NCBI GenBank assembly: GCA_028727105.1
Contig: JAQYOU010000042.1
Location: 1 to 62,336 of the forward strand
Direction of reading: 5' to 3'
DNA length: 62,336 nt
From: a bacterium
Lineage (GTDB): Bacteria; Bacillota; Clostridia; Lachnospirales; Lachnospiraceae
Every line of letters begins with the position of its first letter. Position 1 is the first letter of the stretch. Of this stretch, positions 42,471 through 51,411 are shown piece by piece. A program made the translations under genes and the position numbers. The notes beneath the pieces are model-generated. The model made no database searches. It was not told the DNA's origin and saw nothing but the letters and a program-made list of their open reading frames with translations.

Positions 42471-43256
42471 CTACAAGTGCCTGCACTGCCTGTGCGCTTC
42501 ATACATTAAGATCCCCGCTGCCATAGCAGCATTCAGGCTTTCCAGCCGCCCCTCCATGGGAATCTTCAGATACGTGTCTGCCATATCCGCCGTTTCTTTC
42601 CTTAAGCCATTGCCCTCGTTTCCGATCAGAAACGCCGTTGCGCCCGTAAGATCCAGTTCATCATAATACTTTTCCCCGCGCAGATGAGCCGCAAACGTAT
42701 GCACCCCTGCATCCCGCAGCGCTCCCAGCGTACCGGGAAGATTCTCCGTGACAAAAAAAGGCATGCGGTAAATACTTCCCATGGTGGCACGCACGGTTTT
42801 CGGTGCAAACAGATCCACCGTCTCCCTGGTCATGATAATACCGGTCAGCCCCGCGCCCTCTCCGGTGCGGAACATCGTACCCAGATTTCCCGGATCCTGA
42901 ATATCCTCCAGCACAAGCAGCCGCGTGTGCCCGGCCTGCAGCAGTTCTTCAAATGCATATGCGGGCTGACGAACGATCGCCAGGATTCCCTGAGGCGTAT
43001 TTGTGTCACTCACATGGGCAAAGACATTGTCACTCACCAATTCATATTCTATGCCGGATTCCGCCAGATATTCCTGATTTTTTGCATCGCTGAAAAACTG
43101 TTCGGACACATAGACACGCTGCAACAGCTCCCGCGGCGTCTCGCGGAACATTTTTATGCCCTCAACAACAAAGGCGCGCAGTTCCCTACGCGCCTTTGCT
43201 TTTTTATTTAATTGTACGATCGTTTTCATTTGCTGATTCGATGTACTTGTGATCAT
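42471..43256 (-). CDS. TrmH/SpoU family RNA 2'-O-methyltransferase
   Basis: 261 residues. N-terminal substrate-binding domain (MKTIVQLNKKAKARRELRAF, VVEGIKMFRE) followed by the SPOUT knot: RLLVLEDIQDPGNLGTMFRT (motif 1 with N and R), GATAFLIGNEGNGLRKETA (motif 2) and YLKIPMEGRLESLNAAMAAG (motif 3). It methylates a ribose in rRNA or tRNA, RlmB/TsnR-like. RBS AGGAAA before the ATG. It lies 8 bp after pfkA. Confidence 0.93.
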   Translation of the reverse strand: MITSTSNQQMKTIVQLNKKAKARRELRAFVVEGIKMFRETPRELLQRVYVSEQFFSDAKNQEYLAESGIEYELVSDNVFAHVSDTNTPQGILAIVRQPAYAFEELLQAGHTRLLVLEDIQDPGNLGTMFRTGEGAGLTGIIMTRETVDLFAPKTVRATMGSIYRMPFFVTENLPGTLGALRDAGVHTFAAHLRGEKYYDELDLTGATAFLIGNEGNGLRKETADMADTYLKIPMEGRLESLNAAMAAGILMYEAHRQCRHL

Positions 43257-43264
43257 AGCTTTTC

Positions 43265-44239
43265 CTATCTGGCAAGTGTGTTACAGATATCAAACTCGTA
43301 ATCGTTGACACCCTTCTCCATTGCCAGCGCCTCGTCAATGTCAAAGTCTGTCACCTGATTCTTCTTCAGGGCTACCACGCGGTTACTCTTGCCTGCACAC
43401 AGACAATCCACTGCGTATGCACCCATAACGGAACCCATCATACGGTCTCTGGCTGTGGGACTGCCGCCGCGCTGCATGTGTCCTAAGATCGTTGCGCGAG
43501 TCTCCATACCTGTCGCAGCCTCAATACGGCGTGCCATGGACGTAGAGTGACCGATGCCCTCTGCGTTGATGATGATATGATGCTGTTTACCCTTCTTGCG
43601 GTTCTCGATGATATTGTTTACAAGCTTCTGCTCGTCATAGTCATATTTCTCCGGAAGAAGCACATCCTCCGCACCGTTTGCGATTCCGCACCAAAGCGCA
43701 ATATAGCCGGCACCGCGGCCCATAACTTCGATGATGGAGCAGCGCTCATGGGAGGTAGAGGTATCACGTACCTTATCGATTGCTTCCATTGCAGTATTTA
43801 CCGCAGTATCAAATCCGATCGTATAATCCGTGCAGGAAATATCAAGGTCGATGGTTCCGGGAACACCGATCGTATTGATACCGTTGGCTGCGAGCTTCTG
43901 TGCACCGCGGAAGGAACCGTCACCACCGATGACTACCACACCATCGATCCCGTGCTTTCTGCAGATCTCTGCACCCTTCGCCTGTCCCTCGGGAGTGGTG
44001 AACTCCATACAGCGTGCAGTCTGTAAGATCGTACCGCCGCGCTGAATGATATCTGATACGCTGCGTTTATTCATATCAACAATCTCTTCCTGAAGCAGAC
44101 CTGCATAACCTCTCTGAATACCCTTTACCTGCTTGCCGGCTGCCAGCGCACGACGAACGACCGCACGGATCGCTGCGTTCATTCCGGGAGCATCTCCTCC
44201 ACTGGTCAGTACTCCGATCGTCTGAATCTCTTTTGCCAT
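43265..44239 (-). CDS. pfkA: ATP-dependent 6-phosphofructokinase
   Basis: 324 residues. TIGVLTSGGDAPGMNAAIRA, then VVIGGDGSFRGAQKLA (G-G-D-G-S, the glycine typical of ATP rather than pyrophosphate use), GTIDLDISCTDYTIGFDTAV with the catalytic aspartates, and RCSIIEVMGRGAGYIALWCG. It commits fructose-6-phosphate to glycolysis. The length is the bacterial standard. AGGAGG precedes the ATG. It lies directly downstream of dnaE with a ~60-bp gap, a common pairing in Clostridia. Confidence 0.97.
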   Translation of the reverse strand: MAKEIQTIGVLTSGGDAPGMNAAIRAVVRRALAAGKQVKGIQRGYAGLLQEEIVDMNKRSVSDIIQRGGTILQTARCMEFTTPEGQAKGAEICRKHGIDGVVVIGGDGSFRGAQKLAANGINTIGVPGTIDLDISCTDYTIGFDTAVNTAMEAIDKVRDTSTSHERCSIIEVMGRGAGYIALWCGIANGAEDVLLPEKYDYDEQKLVNNIIENRKKGKQHHIIINAEGIGHSTSMARRIEAATGMETRATILGHMQRGGSPTARDRMMGSVMGAYAVDCLCAGKSNRVVALKKNQVTDFDIDEALAMEKGVNDYEFDICNTLAR

Positions 44240-44300
44240 AATATTTGAAACCTCCTGTACTATAATCTAGTTCTGTCTCATAAACCTTATCTCACTTATT

Positions 44301-47300
44301 CTAATCTCTTTTGGCATCGTTTTCAATAGCCTTTTCGACGACTTTTACATTTTTTTCATCAAAAATACGGTAAAACTGACCCAAATCGAGAGAATCCACC
44401 GAAACATTCCAGTTCGCAGGCAGTCGTTTCACCGCTTTGATACCGGAAATGTAAATGACAACCGCATCTTTTCCTTCGCTTGTCCGCAGCAGATCATAGA
44501 TCTGTGTTTCTGCATTTGCATACTCCTCTTTCGTAGCGAACTGGAGCCAAAGCTCTTTTTTCGCGTCCTGAAAGGAATAAATCCGCTCGCAGATCAGCTT
44601 GCCGTTCTTTTCCTCCTCCGCGCTCACACGTCCGGAAACGAACACCTTGGCATCATCTGCGATCAGTTCCTTGTATTTTTCGTAATCCCTCGGGAAGACG
44701 ATCACCTCCGTTGTTCCGTAAAGGTCCTCGATCGTAAGAAACGCCATCGTCTTATTGTTTTTGGTAAACTTAATGGTCTTGTCGGTGATCATTCCACCGA
44801 TCATCACGTGGGCTCCGTCAGGCACCTTTGCCTCACCGGTCTCCTCATCATAGACAAAATCCGTGGAGACGGCAGAGATATTTTTGCGCCATTTTTCCTC
44901 GTATTCCTCCAGCGGATGGCCGCTGACATACACGCCCAGCACTTCCTTTTCAAAGGAAAGCAGCTCCTCCTTACCAAACTCAGGGACCTTCGGCATCCGG
45001 ATCTCAAATTCCTGTTTCGTTTCTTCCGGTGCAAAATCAAACAGGCTCATCTGCCCCTGCACCGAGGCCTTTCGCTCCTGCACCGCCTGATCCATGATCA
45101 TCGGATAGATCAGCGTCTTCTGCCTGCGATTGCCCTCCAGACAGTCAAAGGCACCGGACTTGATCAGATTCTCCACCGCCCGCTTGTTGACCTCGCGGCT
45201 GCCCACGCGGTCGATAAAGTCCTTCAGGCTCCGGTAATGACCGCCGCGCTCACGTTCCTCCACAATGGCACGAACCACCGGTGCACCGATACTCTTGATG
45301 GCATTCATGCCGTAACGGATCGCCCCCTCCGCCACGGAGAAATCTCCCTCGCCCTCGTTGATGTCCGGCGGCAGGATCGCGATATTCATGCTCCGGCAGG
45401 TCTGGATATACTCGGACACCTTTGTCGTATTGTCCTTGACGGAAGTCATGAGCGCTGCCATGAACTCCACCGGATAATAGTACTTTAAATAAGCGGTCTG
45501 ATAAGCGACCACCGCATAAGCGGCGGCATGGGATTTATTGAAGGCATACTTTGCAAAGTCGATCATCTCATCGTAGATCTTATTGGCAGTCTGCTCCGAA
45601 ATACCGTTTGCGATACAGCCTTTCACACCCTGCTCTTCGTTTCCATAGACAAAGTTTCTGCGCTCCTCCTCCATGACATAGGTCTTCTTTTTTGACATGG
45701 CACGGCGCACCAGATCGCTTCGCCCCAGTGTATATCCTGCCAGATCCCGCACGATCTGCATGACCTGCTCCTGATAAACGATACAACCATAGGTAGGCGA
45801 CAGGATCGGCTCCAGCTGCGGGCAGTCATAGGTGATCTGATCCGGGTTGTTCTTTCCGCGGATATAGGCCGGTATGAAATCCATCGGGCCCGGCCGGTAC
45901 AAAGAGATACCCGCAATAACATCCTCCAGGCTCTGCGGCTTCAATTCCTTCATGAAGTTTTTCATGCCCGCGCTTTCCAGCTGGAACACGCCCTCGCACT
46001 TTCCGGTGCACAAAGACTCGTAAACCGCCTTGTCATCATAATCAATTCGGTCTACATCAACAGATCCTTTGCCGCCCTTCTCAATGAGCTTGCAGGCGTC
46101 GTCGATGACCGTCAGTGTCCGAAGTCCCAGAAAATCCATTTTTAACAGACCCAGCTCCTCGATGGTCGTCATCGTAAACTGCGTCGTGATCACACCGTCG
46201 GCTCCTCTCGACAGCGGTACATATTCCTCCATGGGAAGCCGGCTGATCACCACGCCCGCTGCATGGACAGACGTATGCCTGGGCAGCCCCTCCAGCCGGC
46301 GGGACATGTCGATGAGCCGGTGCACGGTCTCATCATTTTCATAGGTGGTGCGAAGCTCCGCATTCATCTCCAATGCCTTATCGATGGTGATGCCCAGCTC
46401 CATGGGGATGCTCTTTGATATATTATCTACAAATGCATAGGGCAGATCCATGACACGGCCCACATCCCGGATCACACCCCGGGCTGCCAGCGTACCGAAG
46501 GTGATGATCTGTGTCACGCAGTCCTTACCGTATTTTTCGATGACATAGTCAATGACCTCCTGACGCCTCTCATAACAGAAATCCACGTCGATATCCGGCA
46601 TGGACACCCGCTCCGGATTTAAGAAGCGCTCAAAGATCAGGCTGTATTTGATGGGATCGATGTTTGTGATACCCGTGGTGTATGCCACCAGCGAACCCGC
46701 CGCACTGCCTCGTCCGGGACCTACCGGGATCCCATGGGTACGTGCATAATTGATATAATCCCAGACGATGAGGAAGTAATCCACATAGCCCATTTTTTCG
46801 ATAATGCCCAGCTCATAGGAAAGCTTGGGCTCCAGTTCCTGCCAGTTGTCCGGATAGCGCTCCCTCAAGCCGTCATAGCAGAGCTTGTTCAGATACTCCA
46901 GGGACGTATAGCCCTCCGGCACATCGTAACGGGGCAGCTTGGTGTTTCCAAACTCGATCTCCACGTGGCAGCGGTCCGCGATCTTCTGCGTATTTTCCAG
47001 TGCCTGGGGCACATAGGAAAAGAGGCTTTTCATCTCTTCCTCACTCTTCACGTAATATTGTCCGCCCTCGTAACGCATCCGGTCCTCATCGGAAAGCTTT
47101 GCACCCGTCTGGATACACAATAGGATGTCATGGGACTCCGCGTCCTCAGCATAGGTATAATGGCAGTCGTTTGTGGCGATCAGTCCGATCCCGGTCTCCT
47201 GAGACATGCGCATGAGTCCTGCATTGACCTTCTGCTGCAGCGGAATTCCATGATCCTGCAGTTCTAAAAAGAAGTTTCCTTTCCCGAAGATCGCTTCGTA

Positions 47301-47783
47301 GCGCAGCGCAGCCTCTTTTGCTTTTGCATAATCATCATGGGCCAGATTACGTGCCACCTCACCGGCCAGACAGGCGCTGGCAGCGAGGATGCCCTCATGG
47401 TACTCCTGTAATACCTCCAGATCCACGCGGGGCTTATAGTAATACCCTTCCGTAAATCCCTTGGAGACGATTTTTACAAGGTTCGCATAGCCGGTATTGT
47501 TTTCTGCCCACAGGATCAGGTGATAGTAGCGGTCCTCTCCCCGCCCCGCCTCTCTATCAAAACGAGAACCGGGTGCCACATACACCTCGCACCCGATGAC
47601 GGGATTGATGTCCGCCGCCTTGCAGGCCTTGTAAAAATCAATGACTCCGTACATCACACCGTGATCGGTGATGGCAGCCGCATTCATCCCAAGCTCCTTC
47701 ACGCTTGCTACATATTCTTTTATCTTATTCGAGCCATCCAGCAGGGAATACTCGGTATGTGTGTGTAAATGTACGAATGACAT
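44301..47783 (-). CDS. dnaE: DNA polymerase III alpha subunit, DnaE type
   Basis: 1160 residues. N-terminal PHP domain (FVHLHTHTEYSLLDGSNKIK, AITDHGVMYGVIDFYKACKA), then the polymerase palm with its aspartates (RVSMPDIDVDFCYERRQEVI; PGRGSAAGSLVAY before it), the fingers and helix-hairpin-helix region (GAPVVRAIVEERERGGHYRS, SREVNKRAVENLIKSGAFDC), and the OB fold (VMIGGMITDKTIKFTKNNKT). It is DnaE1-like; in Firmicutes it works together with PolC. AAGGAGAGG precedes the ATG. Confidence 0.97.
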   Translation of the reverse strand: MSFVHLHTHTEYSLLDGSNKIKEYVASVKELGMNAAAITDHGVMYGVIDFYKACKAADINPVIGCEVYVAPGSRFDREAGRGEDRYYHLILWAENNTGYANLVKIVSKGFTEGYYYKPRVDLEVLQEYHEGILAASACLAGEVARNLAHDDYAKAKEAALRYEAIFGKGNFFLELQDHGIPLQQKVNAGLMRMSQETGIGLIATNDCHYTYAEDAESHDILLCIQTGAKLSDEDRMRYEGGQYYVKSEEEMKSLFSYVPQALENTQKIADRCHVEIEFGNTKLPRYDVPEGYTSLEYLNKLCYDGLRERYPDNWQELEPKLSYELGIIEKMGYVDYFLIVWDYINYARTHGIPVGPGRGSAAGSLVAYTTGITNIDPIKYSLIFERFLNPERVSMPDIDVDFCYERRQEVIDYVIEKYGKDCVTQIITFGTLAARGVIRDVGRVMDLPYAFVDNISKSIPMELGITIDKALEMNAELRTTYENDETVHRLIDMSRRLEGLPRHTSVHAAGVVISRLPMEEYVPLSRGADGVITTQFTMTTIEELGLLKMDFLGLRTLTVIDDACKLIEKGGKGSVDVDRIDYDDKAVYESLCTGKCEGVFQLESAGMKNFMKELKPQSLEDVIAGISLYRPGPMDFIPAYIRGKNNPDQITYDCPQLEPILSPTYGCIVYQEQVMQIVRDLAGYTLGRSDLVRRAMSKKKTYVMEEERRNFVYGNEEQGVKGCIANGISEQTANKIYDEMIDFAKYAFNKSHAAAYAVVAYQTAYLKYYYPVEFMAALMTSVKDNTTKVSEYIQTCRSMNIAILPPDINEGEGDFSVAEGAIRYGMNAIKSIGAPVVRAIVEERERGGHYRSLKDFIDRVGSREVNKRAVENLIKSGAFDCLEGNRRQKTLIYPMIMDQAVQERKASVQGQMSLFDFAPEETKQEFEIRMPKVPEFGKEELLSFEKEVLGVYVSGHPLEEYEEKWRKNISAVSTDFVYDEETGEAKVPDGAHVMIGGMITDKTIKFTKNNKTMAFLTIEDLYGTTEVIVFPRDYEKYKELIADDAKVFVSGRVSAEEEKNGKLICERIYSFQDAKKELWLQFATKEEYANAETQIYDLLRTSEGKDAVVIYISGIKAVKRLPANWNVSVDSLDLGQFYRIFDEKNVKVVEKAIENDAKRD

Positions 47784-47806
47784 ATGTCCTCTCCTTAAAA
47801 ATCAAA

Positions 47807-47832
47807 TGGGCTGCCATAAGTTTGGCAACCCA
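47807..47832 (-). terminator. Terminator between mrp and dnaE
   Basis: TGGGCTGCCA (47807-47816) pairs imperfectly with TGGCAACCCA (47823-47832), followed by TTTGATTTTT on the minus strand. It ends mrp transcription ahead of dnaE, fully or partly. Confidence 0.75.
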
Positions 47833-47901
47833 TAGTCTAACAATATTCTAACAAGCAGTCCCACCAAATGCAACTGATTTTCAAAGGTTTCACAGCCGGT
47901 G

Positions 47902-48747
47902 TTACTTTAGGGCTGCGATCGCAGCTTCAAAGGCACTGTGATCTGTGTCATAAAACTCCCCGGCATCTGCTGCTGCCGCCTTCGACGGATCGATGGGAAG
48001 CTTCGCAAACACAGGGATCCCCAGTTCGCCTGCCACCTGATCCACATGGCTCTCGCCAAAGACAGGGATCTTCTTACCGCAATCCGGACATTCCAGGTAG
48101 CTGAAATTCTCAACGATACCAAGTACGGGAACCTTCATCATCTGCGCCATATTGTAGGCCTTCTTCACGATCATCTGCACCAGCTCCTGGGGAGATGTCA
48201 CAACAACGACACCGTCCACCGGCAGCGACTGGAAGACCGTCAAAGGCACGTCTCCGGTTCCCGGAGGCATATCCACAAACAGATAATCCAGCTCGCCCCA
48301 GACTACGTCCGTCCAGAACTGCTTGACTGCTCCCGCGATGACGGGACCGCGCCAGATCACCGGCTGTTCTTCATCCTCCACTAAAAGATTGATGGACATC
48401 ACCGGGATGCCCTCTTTGGATTCCAAAGGAATGATCCCCTGATCCGTGCCGAATGCTGTGCCGTGCACACCAAACATCTTCGGAATGGAAGGTCCTGTGA
48501 TATCCGCATCCAGAATACCTACCTTGTAGCCTGCCTTGTGCATGGCACAGGCCAGTGATGCGGTGACGAAGGACTTTCCGACGCCGCCCTTTCCGCTGAC
48601 CACTCCGATCACCTTTTTGATGGAGGAATATTGGTTCAACTCCTCCAGAAATGAAGTCTGTCCGCCGTTTTTACTGGGACAGCCCTCGCAGCTTTCTCTT
48701 GAGCAGCTGCCTGCGCTGCTGCATGTTTCTTTGCCTGTATCAGACAT
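47902..48747 (-). CDS. Mrp/NBP35 family iron-sulfur carrier ATPase
   Basis: 281 residues. N-terminal cysteine cluster (CSSAGSC...CEGCPSK), then the deviant Walker A VVSGKGGVGKSFVTASLACA, the switch LDADITGPSIPKMFGV, VDMPPGTGDVPLTVFQ and a C-terminal LECPDCGKKIPVFGES with the CxxC that binds the bridging cluster. It loads or carries Fe-S clusters for apo-proteins. The N-terminal cysteine tail is the form common in Clostridia. Upstream lies palindromic repeat copy B. Confidence 0.94.
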   Translation of the reverse strand: MSDTGKETCSSAGSCSRESCEGCPSKNGGQTSFLEELNQYSSIKKVIGVVSGKGGVGKSFVTASLACAMHKAGYKVGILDADITGPSIPKMFGVHGTAFGTDQGIIPLESKEGIPVMSINLLVEDEEQPVIWRGPVIAGAVKQFWTDVVWGELDYLFVDMPPGTGDVPLTVFQSLPVDGVVVVTSPQELVQMIVKKAYNMAQMMKVPVLGIVENFSYLECPDCGKKIPVFGESHVDQVAGELGIPVFAKLPIDPSKAAAADAGEFYDTDHSAFEAAIAALK

Positions 48748-49085
48748 TTTTTATACTCCTTCTGTCATAGTTTTTTTAAGAGTTTGCGAAACTTTTACCA
48801 TTACGTTTCACGGTCATGCGAGCACATGTATGGCAGGCACGCTCTCGCTGCTTGTCGCTGGCAGTGGTACATAAGTGACCAAAATACGGTCACTAAGTAC
48901 CAGCCGCTCCAAAGCACCTGCCTAATACATGGTGTCTCGCATTCCCTGTTTACGTTATGAGAATGTTTCGCAAACTCCTACTGCTCTTTTTCCTCATCCA
49001 CAGCAGATTTTATCATACAGCTGTGTATCAGCTATCTATTTTAGCAGTGTTATCAATATTATGCAAGTGCATCGCTACACAGATT
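48748..49085. other. Long intergenic region filled mainly by a palindromic repeat
   Basis: This 338-bp gap between mrp (start 48747) and mtnA (stop 49086) has no coding potential. Most of it (48780-48977) is palindromic repeat copy B. The remaining ~110 bp next to mtnA is AT-rich, and I see no clear promoter or hairpin in it. Confidence 0.7.
48780..48977. repeat. Palindromic repeat, copy B (full length)
   Basis: Terminal arms GAGTTTGCGAAAC (48780-48792) and GTTTCGCAAACTC (48965-48977) are perfect inverse complements. Pairing continues inward with ACGT, ATGCGAGCACATGTAT and ATACATGGTGTCTCGCAT stretches. The 90-bp core (48834-48923) differs from the core of copy A at only three positions. Folded, it gives a ~200-nt branched hairpin. 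Confidence 0.88.
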
Positions 49086-50177
49086 CTATTTGCTCTCTGA
49101 CTGCATTTGTTGCCGTATCTGCTGCAGTGACTCTGTATAAGGATACCGCGCTACGCCGTATTCCGTCACAATGCCTGTGATCAGCTCCGCATCTGTGACA
49201 TCAAATGCAGGATTAAATACCTTCACACCTTCCGGAGCCATCCGGGAGGCATACCACATCTCCGTCACTTCCTCCGGCTTTCGCTCCTCGATGACGATAT
49301 CCGCACCGGTGGGGGTGTTCCAGTCGATGGTGGAGGTGGGTGCGCACACATAAAATGGCACACCATAGCGCTTTGCCACTGTCGCCACCACGGAGGTTCC
49401 GATCTTGTTGGCGGTATCTCCGTTTGCCGCCACCCGGTCACAGCCCACAAAAACTGCCTGAACCTTTCCCTGCTTCATGACCATGCCGGACATGTTGTCA
49501 CAGATCAGTGTCACGTCCACGCCCGCTGACTGAAGCTCGAAGGCTGTCAGTCTGGCTCCCTGAAGCAGTGGTCTCGTCTCATCTGCAAATACATGGAATC
49601 CGTAGCCACGCTCCTGTCCCAGATAGATCGGCGCCGTCGCCGTACCGTAACGGCTGGCGGCAAGCTTTCCGGCATTGCAGTGGGTGAGGATACCGTCGCC
49701 GGGCTTCACCAGGGAAAGTCCGTGTTCTCCGATGGCCTTGCAGATGGCGATATCCTCCTGCTGGATCGCGATGGATTCCTGTTTCAGGATCTCCTTCACC
49801 TGTGCAACCGCGCAATGTTCCTCTTTCCCGGCGCGCAAAGCCACCTGCTCCATTCGATTCAATGCCCAGGACAGATTAACCGCTGTCGGTCGCGAGGAAT
49901 CCAGATATGTTTTGTATGTGCAGAATTGCTTATAAAATTCATCAAAATCGTCCGTTTCGATCTCTTTTGCCAGAAGATAGATGCCGTAGCCTGCCGCCAC
50001 GCCGATGGCCGGTGCACCGCGCACCTGCAGCAGATAGATGGCATTCCAGATCTCCTCTGCTGTATGCAGCCGCAAAAGCTCAATGCGCTCCGGCAGCTTT
50101 GTCTGATCAATGATCACGAGGGCGCTGTCCGCATCGTCCAGCGCCACCGTATCGTAGTCTAAGATTGTTTTTCCCAT
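49086..50177 (-). CDS. mtnA: S-methyl-5-thioribose-1-phosphate isomerase family protein
   Basis: 363 residues. [40 protein letters not shown] (catalytic cysteine), [20 protein letters not shown] (catalytic aspartate) and [20 protein letters not shown], the complete eIF2B-like MtnA signature. It isomerises methylthioribose-1-phosphate in methionine salvage, or related 5-deoxyribose-1-phosphate. The start at 50177 (MGKTILDYD) has AAGGAA at the right distance; the frame is open 17 codons further. No other salvage gene is adjacent. Confidence 0.93.
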   Translation of the reverse strand: MGKTILDYDTVALDDADSALVIIDQTKLPERIELLRLHTAEEIWNAIYLLQVRGAPAIGVAAGYGIYLLAKEIETDDFDEFYKQFCTYKTYLDSSRPTAVNLSWALNRMEQVALRAGKEEHCAVAQVKEILKQESIAIQQEDIAICKAIGEHGLSLVKPGDGILTHCNAGKLAASRYGTATAPIYLGQERGYGFHVFADETRPLLQGARLTAFELQSAGVDVTLICDNMSGMVMKQGKVQAVFVGCDRVAANGDTANKIGTSVVATVAKRYGVPFYVCAPTSTIDWNTPTGADIVIEERKPEEVTEMWYASRMAPEGVKVFNPAFDVTDAELITGIVTEYGVARYPYTESLQQIRQQMQSESK

Positions 50178-50248
50178 GATGTACATTTCCTTTTCGCAAG
50201 TTCCCGGCACACGTGCTGTCACACGCATCGGTTCCCTTTTTACTGTAA

Positions 50249-51208
50249 TTACAAAAGATCCATATAGCGAAGCTCCGTCTCATTCAGCTGAAGCTCCAGG
50301 GCTTTCAGATTTGAGGCAAAACGCTGCGGCGTAGAGGCACTCACCTCTGCAAACACCTGAAGCGGCTGGGCCAGTACCCATGCCAGCGCAGCCTGTGCAA
50401 CCGTGCAGTGATGTTTTTCAGCGATCTGCTCTGTGCGGCGCAGACGCTCATAATTATTCCTGCAGCAGTAGCCGCGGATCGCAAATTCATCCAGATAATC
50501 AGCCACATGCGAAAGCTGGTCGGAGCGGATCTTTCCGGAAAACAGTCCGTGTGCCAGCGTTGCATAGGCAAACAGCTCCATTCCGCTGTCCTGATACCAG
50601 CGGCGTGTCCCTGCTTCATCCGGTCCGGAAATAGAGACGCAGCCGCCGCCCCACGGATCAAGCACCTGCTCGGCCAGCCCATAGTTGGGGCTTGAAACGG
50701 TAAAGGGTTCCAGATCATGCTCATAGGCATACTCATTCGCCGCTTCAATACGCCCGGTCGTCCAGTTGGAAACACCGAGAAGACGGATCTTTCCGCGCTC
50801 TCTCAGCTCGTTCAGCACCTCCATGATCGGTCCGACGGGCTGCGTGGTATCATCCCTGTGCAGCATATAGACATCCACATGATCCGTCTGCAAAAGGTCC
50901 AGCGACCGGGCAATATCCGCCTCGATCGCCGCCGGGGTCACCCGCGGAACCGTGGAATCCGGCAGCGGATGTGCGCCCTTGTCCACGATCACGATCTTGT
51001 CCCTGTTTCCTCTTTTGGCGATCCAGTCGCCCAGTGAGCGTTCCGCCATTCCGTATCTGCGGGCCGTGTCAAAGCAGTTGACTCCTCCTTCAAACACAGA
51101 ATCCAAAAGCTCTGTCGCATCCTCCCCGGCGATCATCGGCGGATTTGCAGTTCCAAATACGATACGCGATACCGGCAGTTCGATCCCTTCCATATGTTTA
51201 TAGATCAT
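50249..51208 (-). CDS. Aldo/keto reductase
   Basis: 319 residues, TIM-barrel [14 protein letters not shown], the catalytic aspartate and tyrosine in [17 protein letters not shown], the lysine in [10 protein letters not shown], the histidine in [45 protein letters not shown] and the late [20 protein letters not shown]. It reduces aldehydes or ketones with NADPH; the substrate is unknown. AAAGGAAG precedes the ATG. Stands alone on the minus strand. Confidence 0.93.
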   Translation of the reverse strand: MIYKHMEGIELPVSRIVFGTANPPMIAGEDATELLDSVFEGGVNCFDTARRYGMAERSLGDWIAKRGNRDKIVIVDKGAHPLPDSTVPRVTPAAIEADIARSLDLLQTDHVDVYMLHRDDTTQPVGPIMEVLNELRERGKIRLLGVSNWTTGRIEAANEYAYEHDLEPFTVSSPNYGLAEQVLDPWGGGCVSISGPDEAGTRRWYQDSGMELFAYATLAHGLFSGKIRSDQLSHVADYLDEFAIRGYCCRNNYERLRRTEQIAEKHHCTVAQAALAWVLAQPLQVFAEVSASTPQRFASNLKALELQLNETELRYMDLL

Positions 51209-51254
51209 AGATTCACTTCCTTTACTTTACTACTTCTCAGTTCTTATCAATGAG

Positions 51255-51305
51255 TGCATCCGTAAGAACCTGCCACCGGCAGCTTCATACGGATGCATGG
51301 CAACA
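51255..51305. repeat. 40-bp repeat D, copy 1
   Basis: GAACCTGCCACCGGCAGC... to ...GGATGCATGGCAACA (51266-51305) matches 61276-61315 with three mismatches. Inner stem CTGCC/GGCAG (51270-51282). An outer stem TGCATCCGT (51255-51263) with ACGGATGCA (51289-51297) exists only in this copy. It lies directly past the terminator of the aminotransferase gene. Confidence 0.75.
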
Positions 51306-51310
51306 GAAAA

Positions 51311-51362
51311 GCACCATGCAGAATTATTATACTCCAACAGAGCACTTTTTTCTACATGGTGC
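51311..51362 (-). terminator. Hairpin downstream of the aminotransferase
   Basis: GCACCATG (51311-51318) pairs with CATGGTGC (51355-51362) around a 36-nt loop, followed on the minus strand by CTTTTCTG. The stem is short and the loop long, so this is a modest terminator call. Confidence 0.5.
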
Positions 51363-51411
51363 ACAAATATTTCACAATTTTTATATTTTGTTTATACTTT
51401 TTTAACAAATG

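Noticed and set aside
44808-45488. Plus-strand open frame of 226 codons inside dnaE
   Set aside because: It is antisense to a conserved part of DnaE, and its composition (many His, Arg, Leu) is that of a shadow frame.
48780-48977. Palindromic repeat as an insertion sequence with transposase
   Set aside because: There is no open frame of useful length inside any of the copies; at most a non-autonomous unit.
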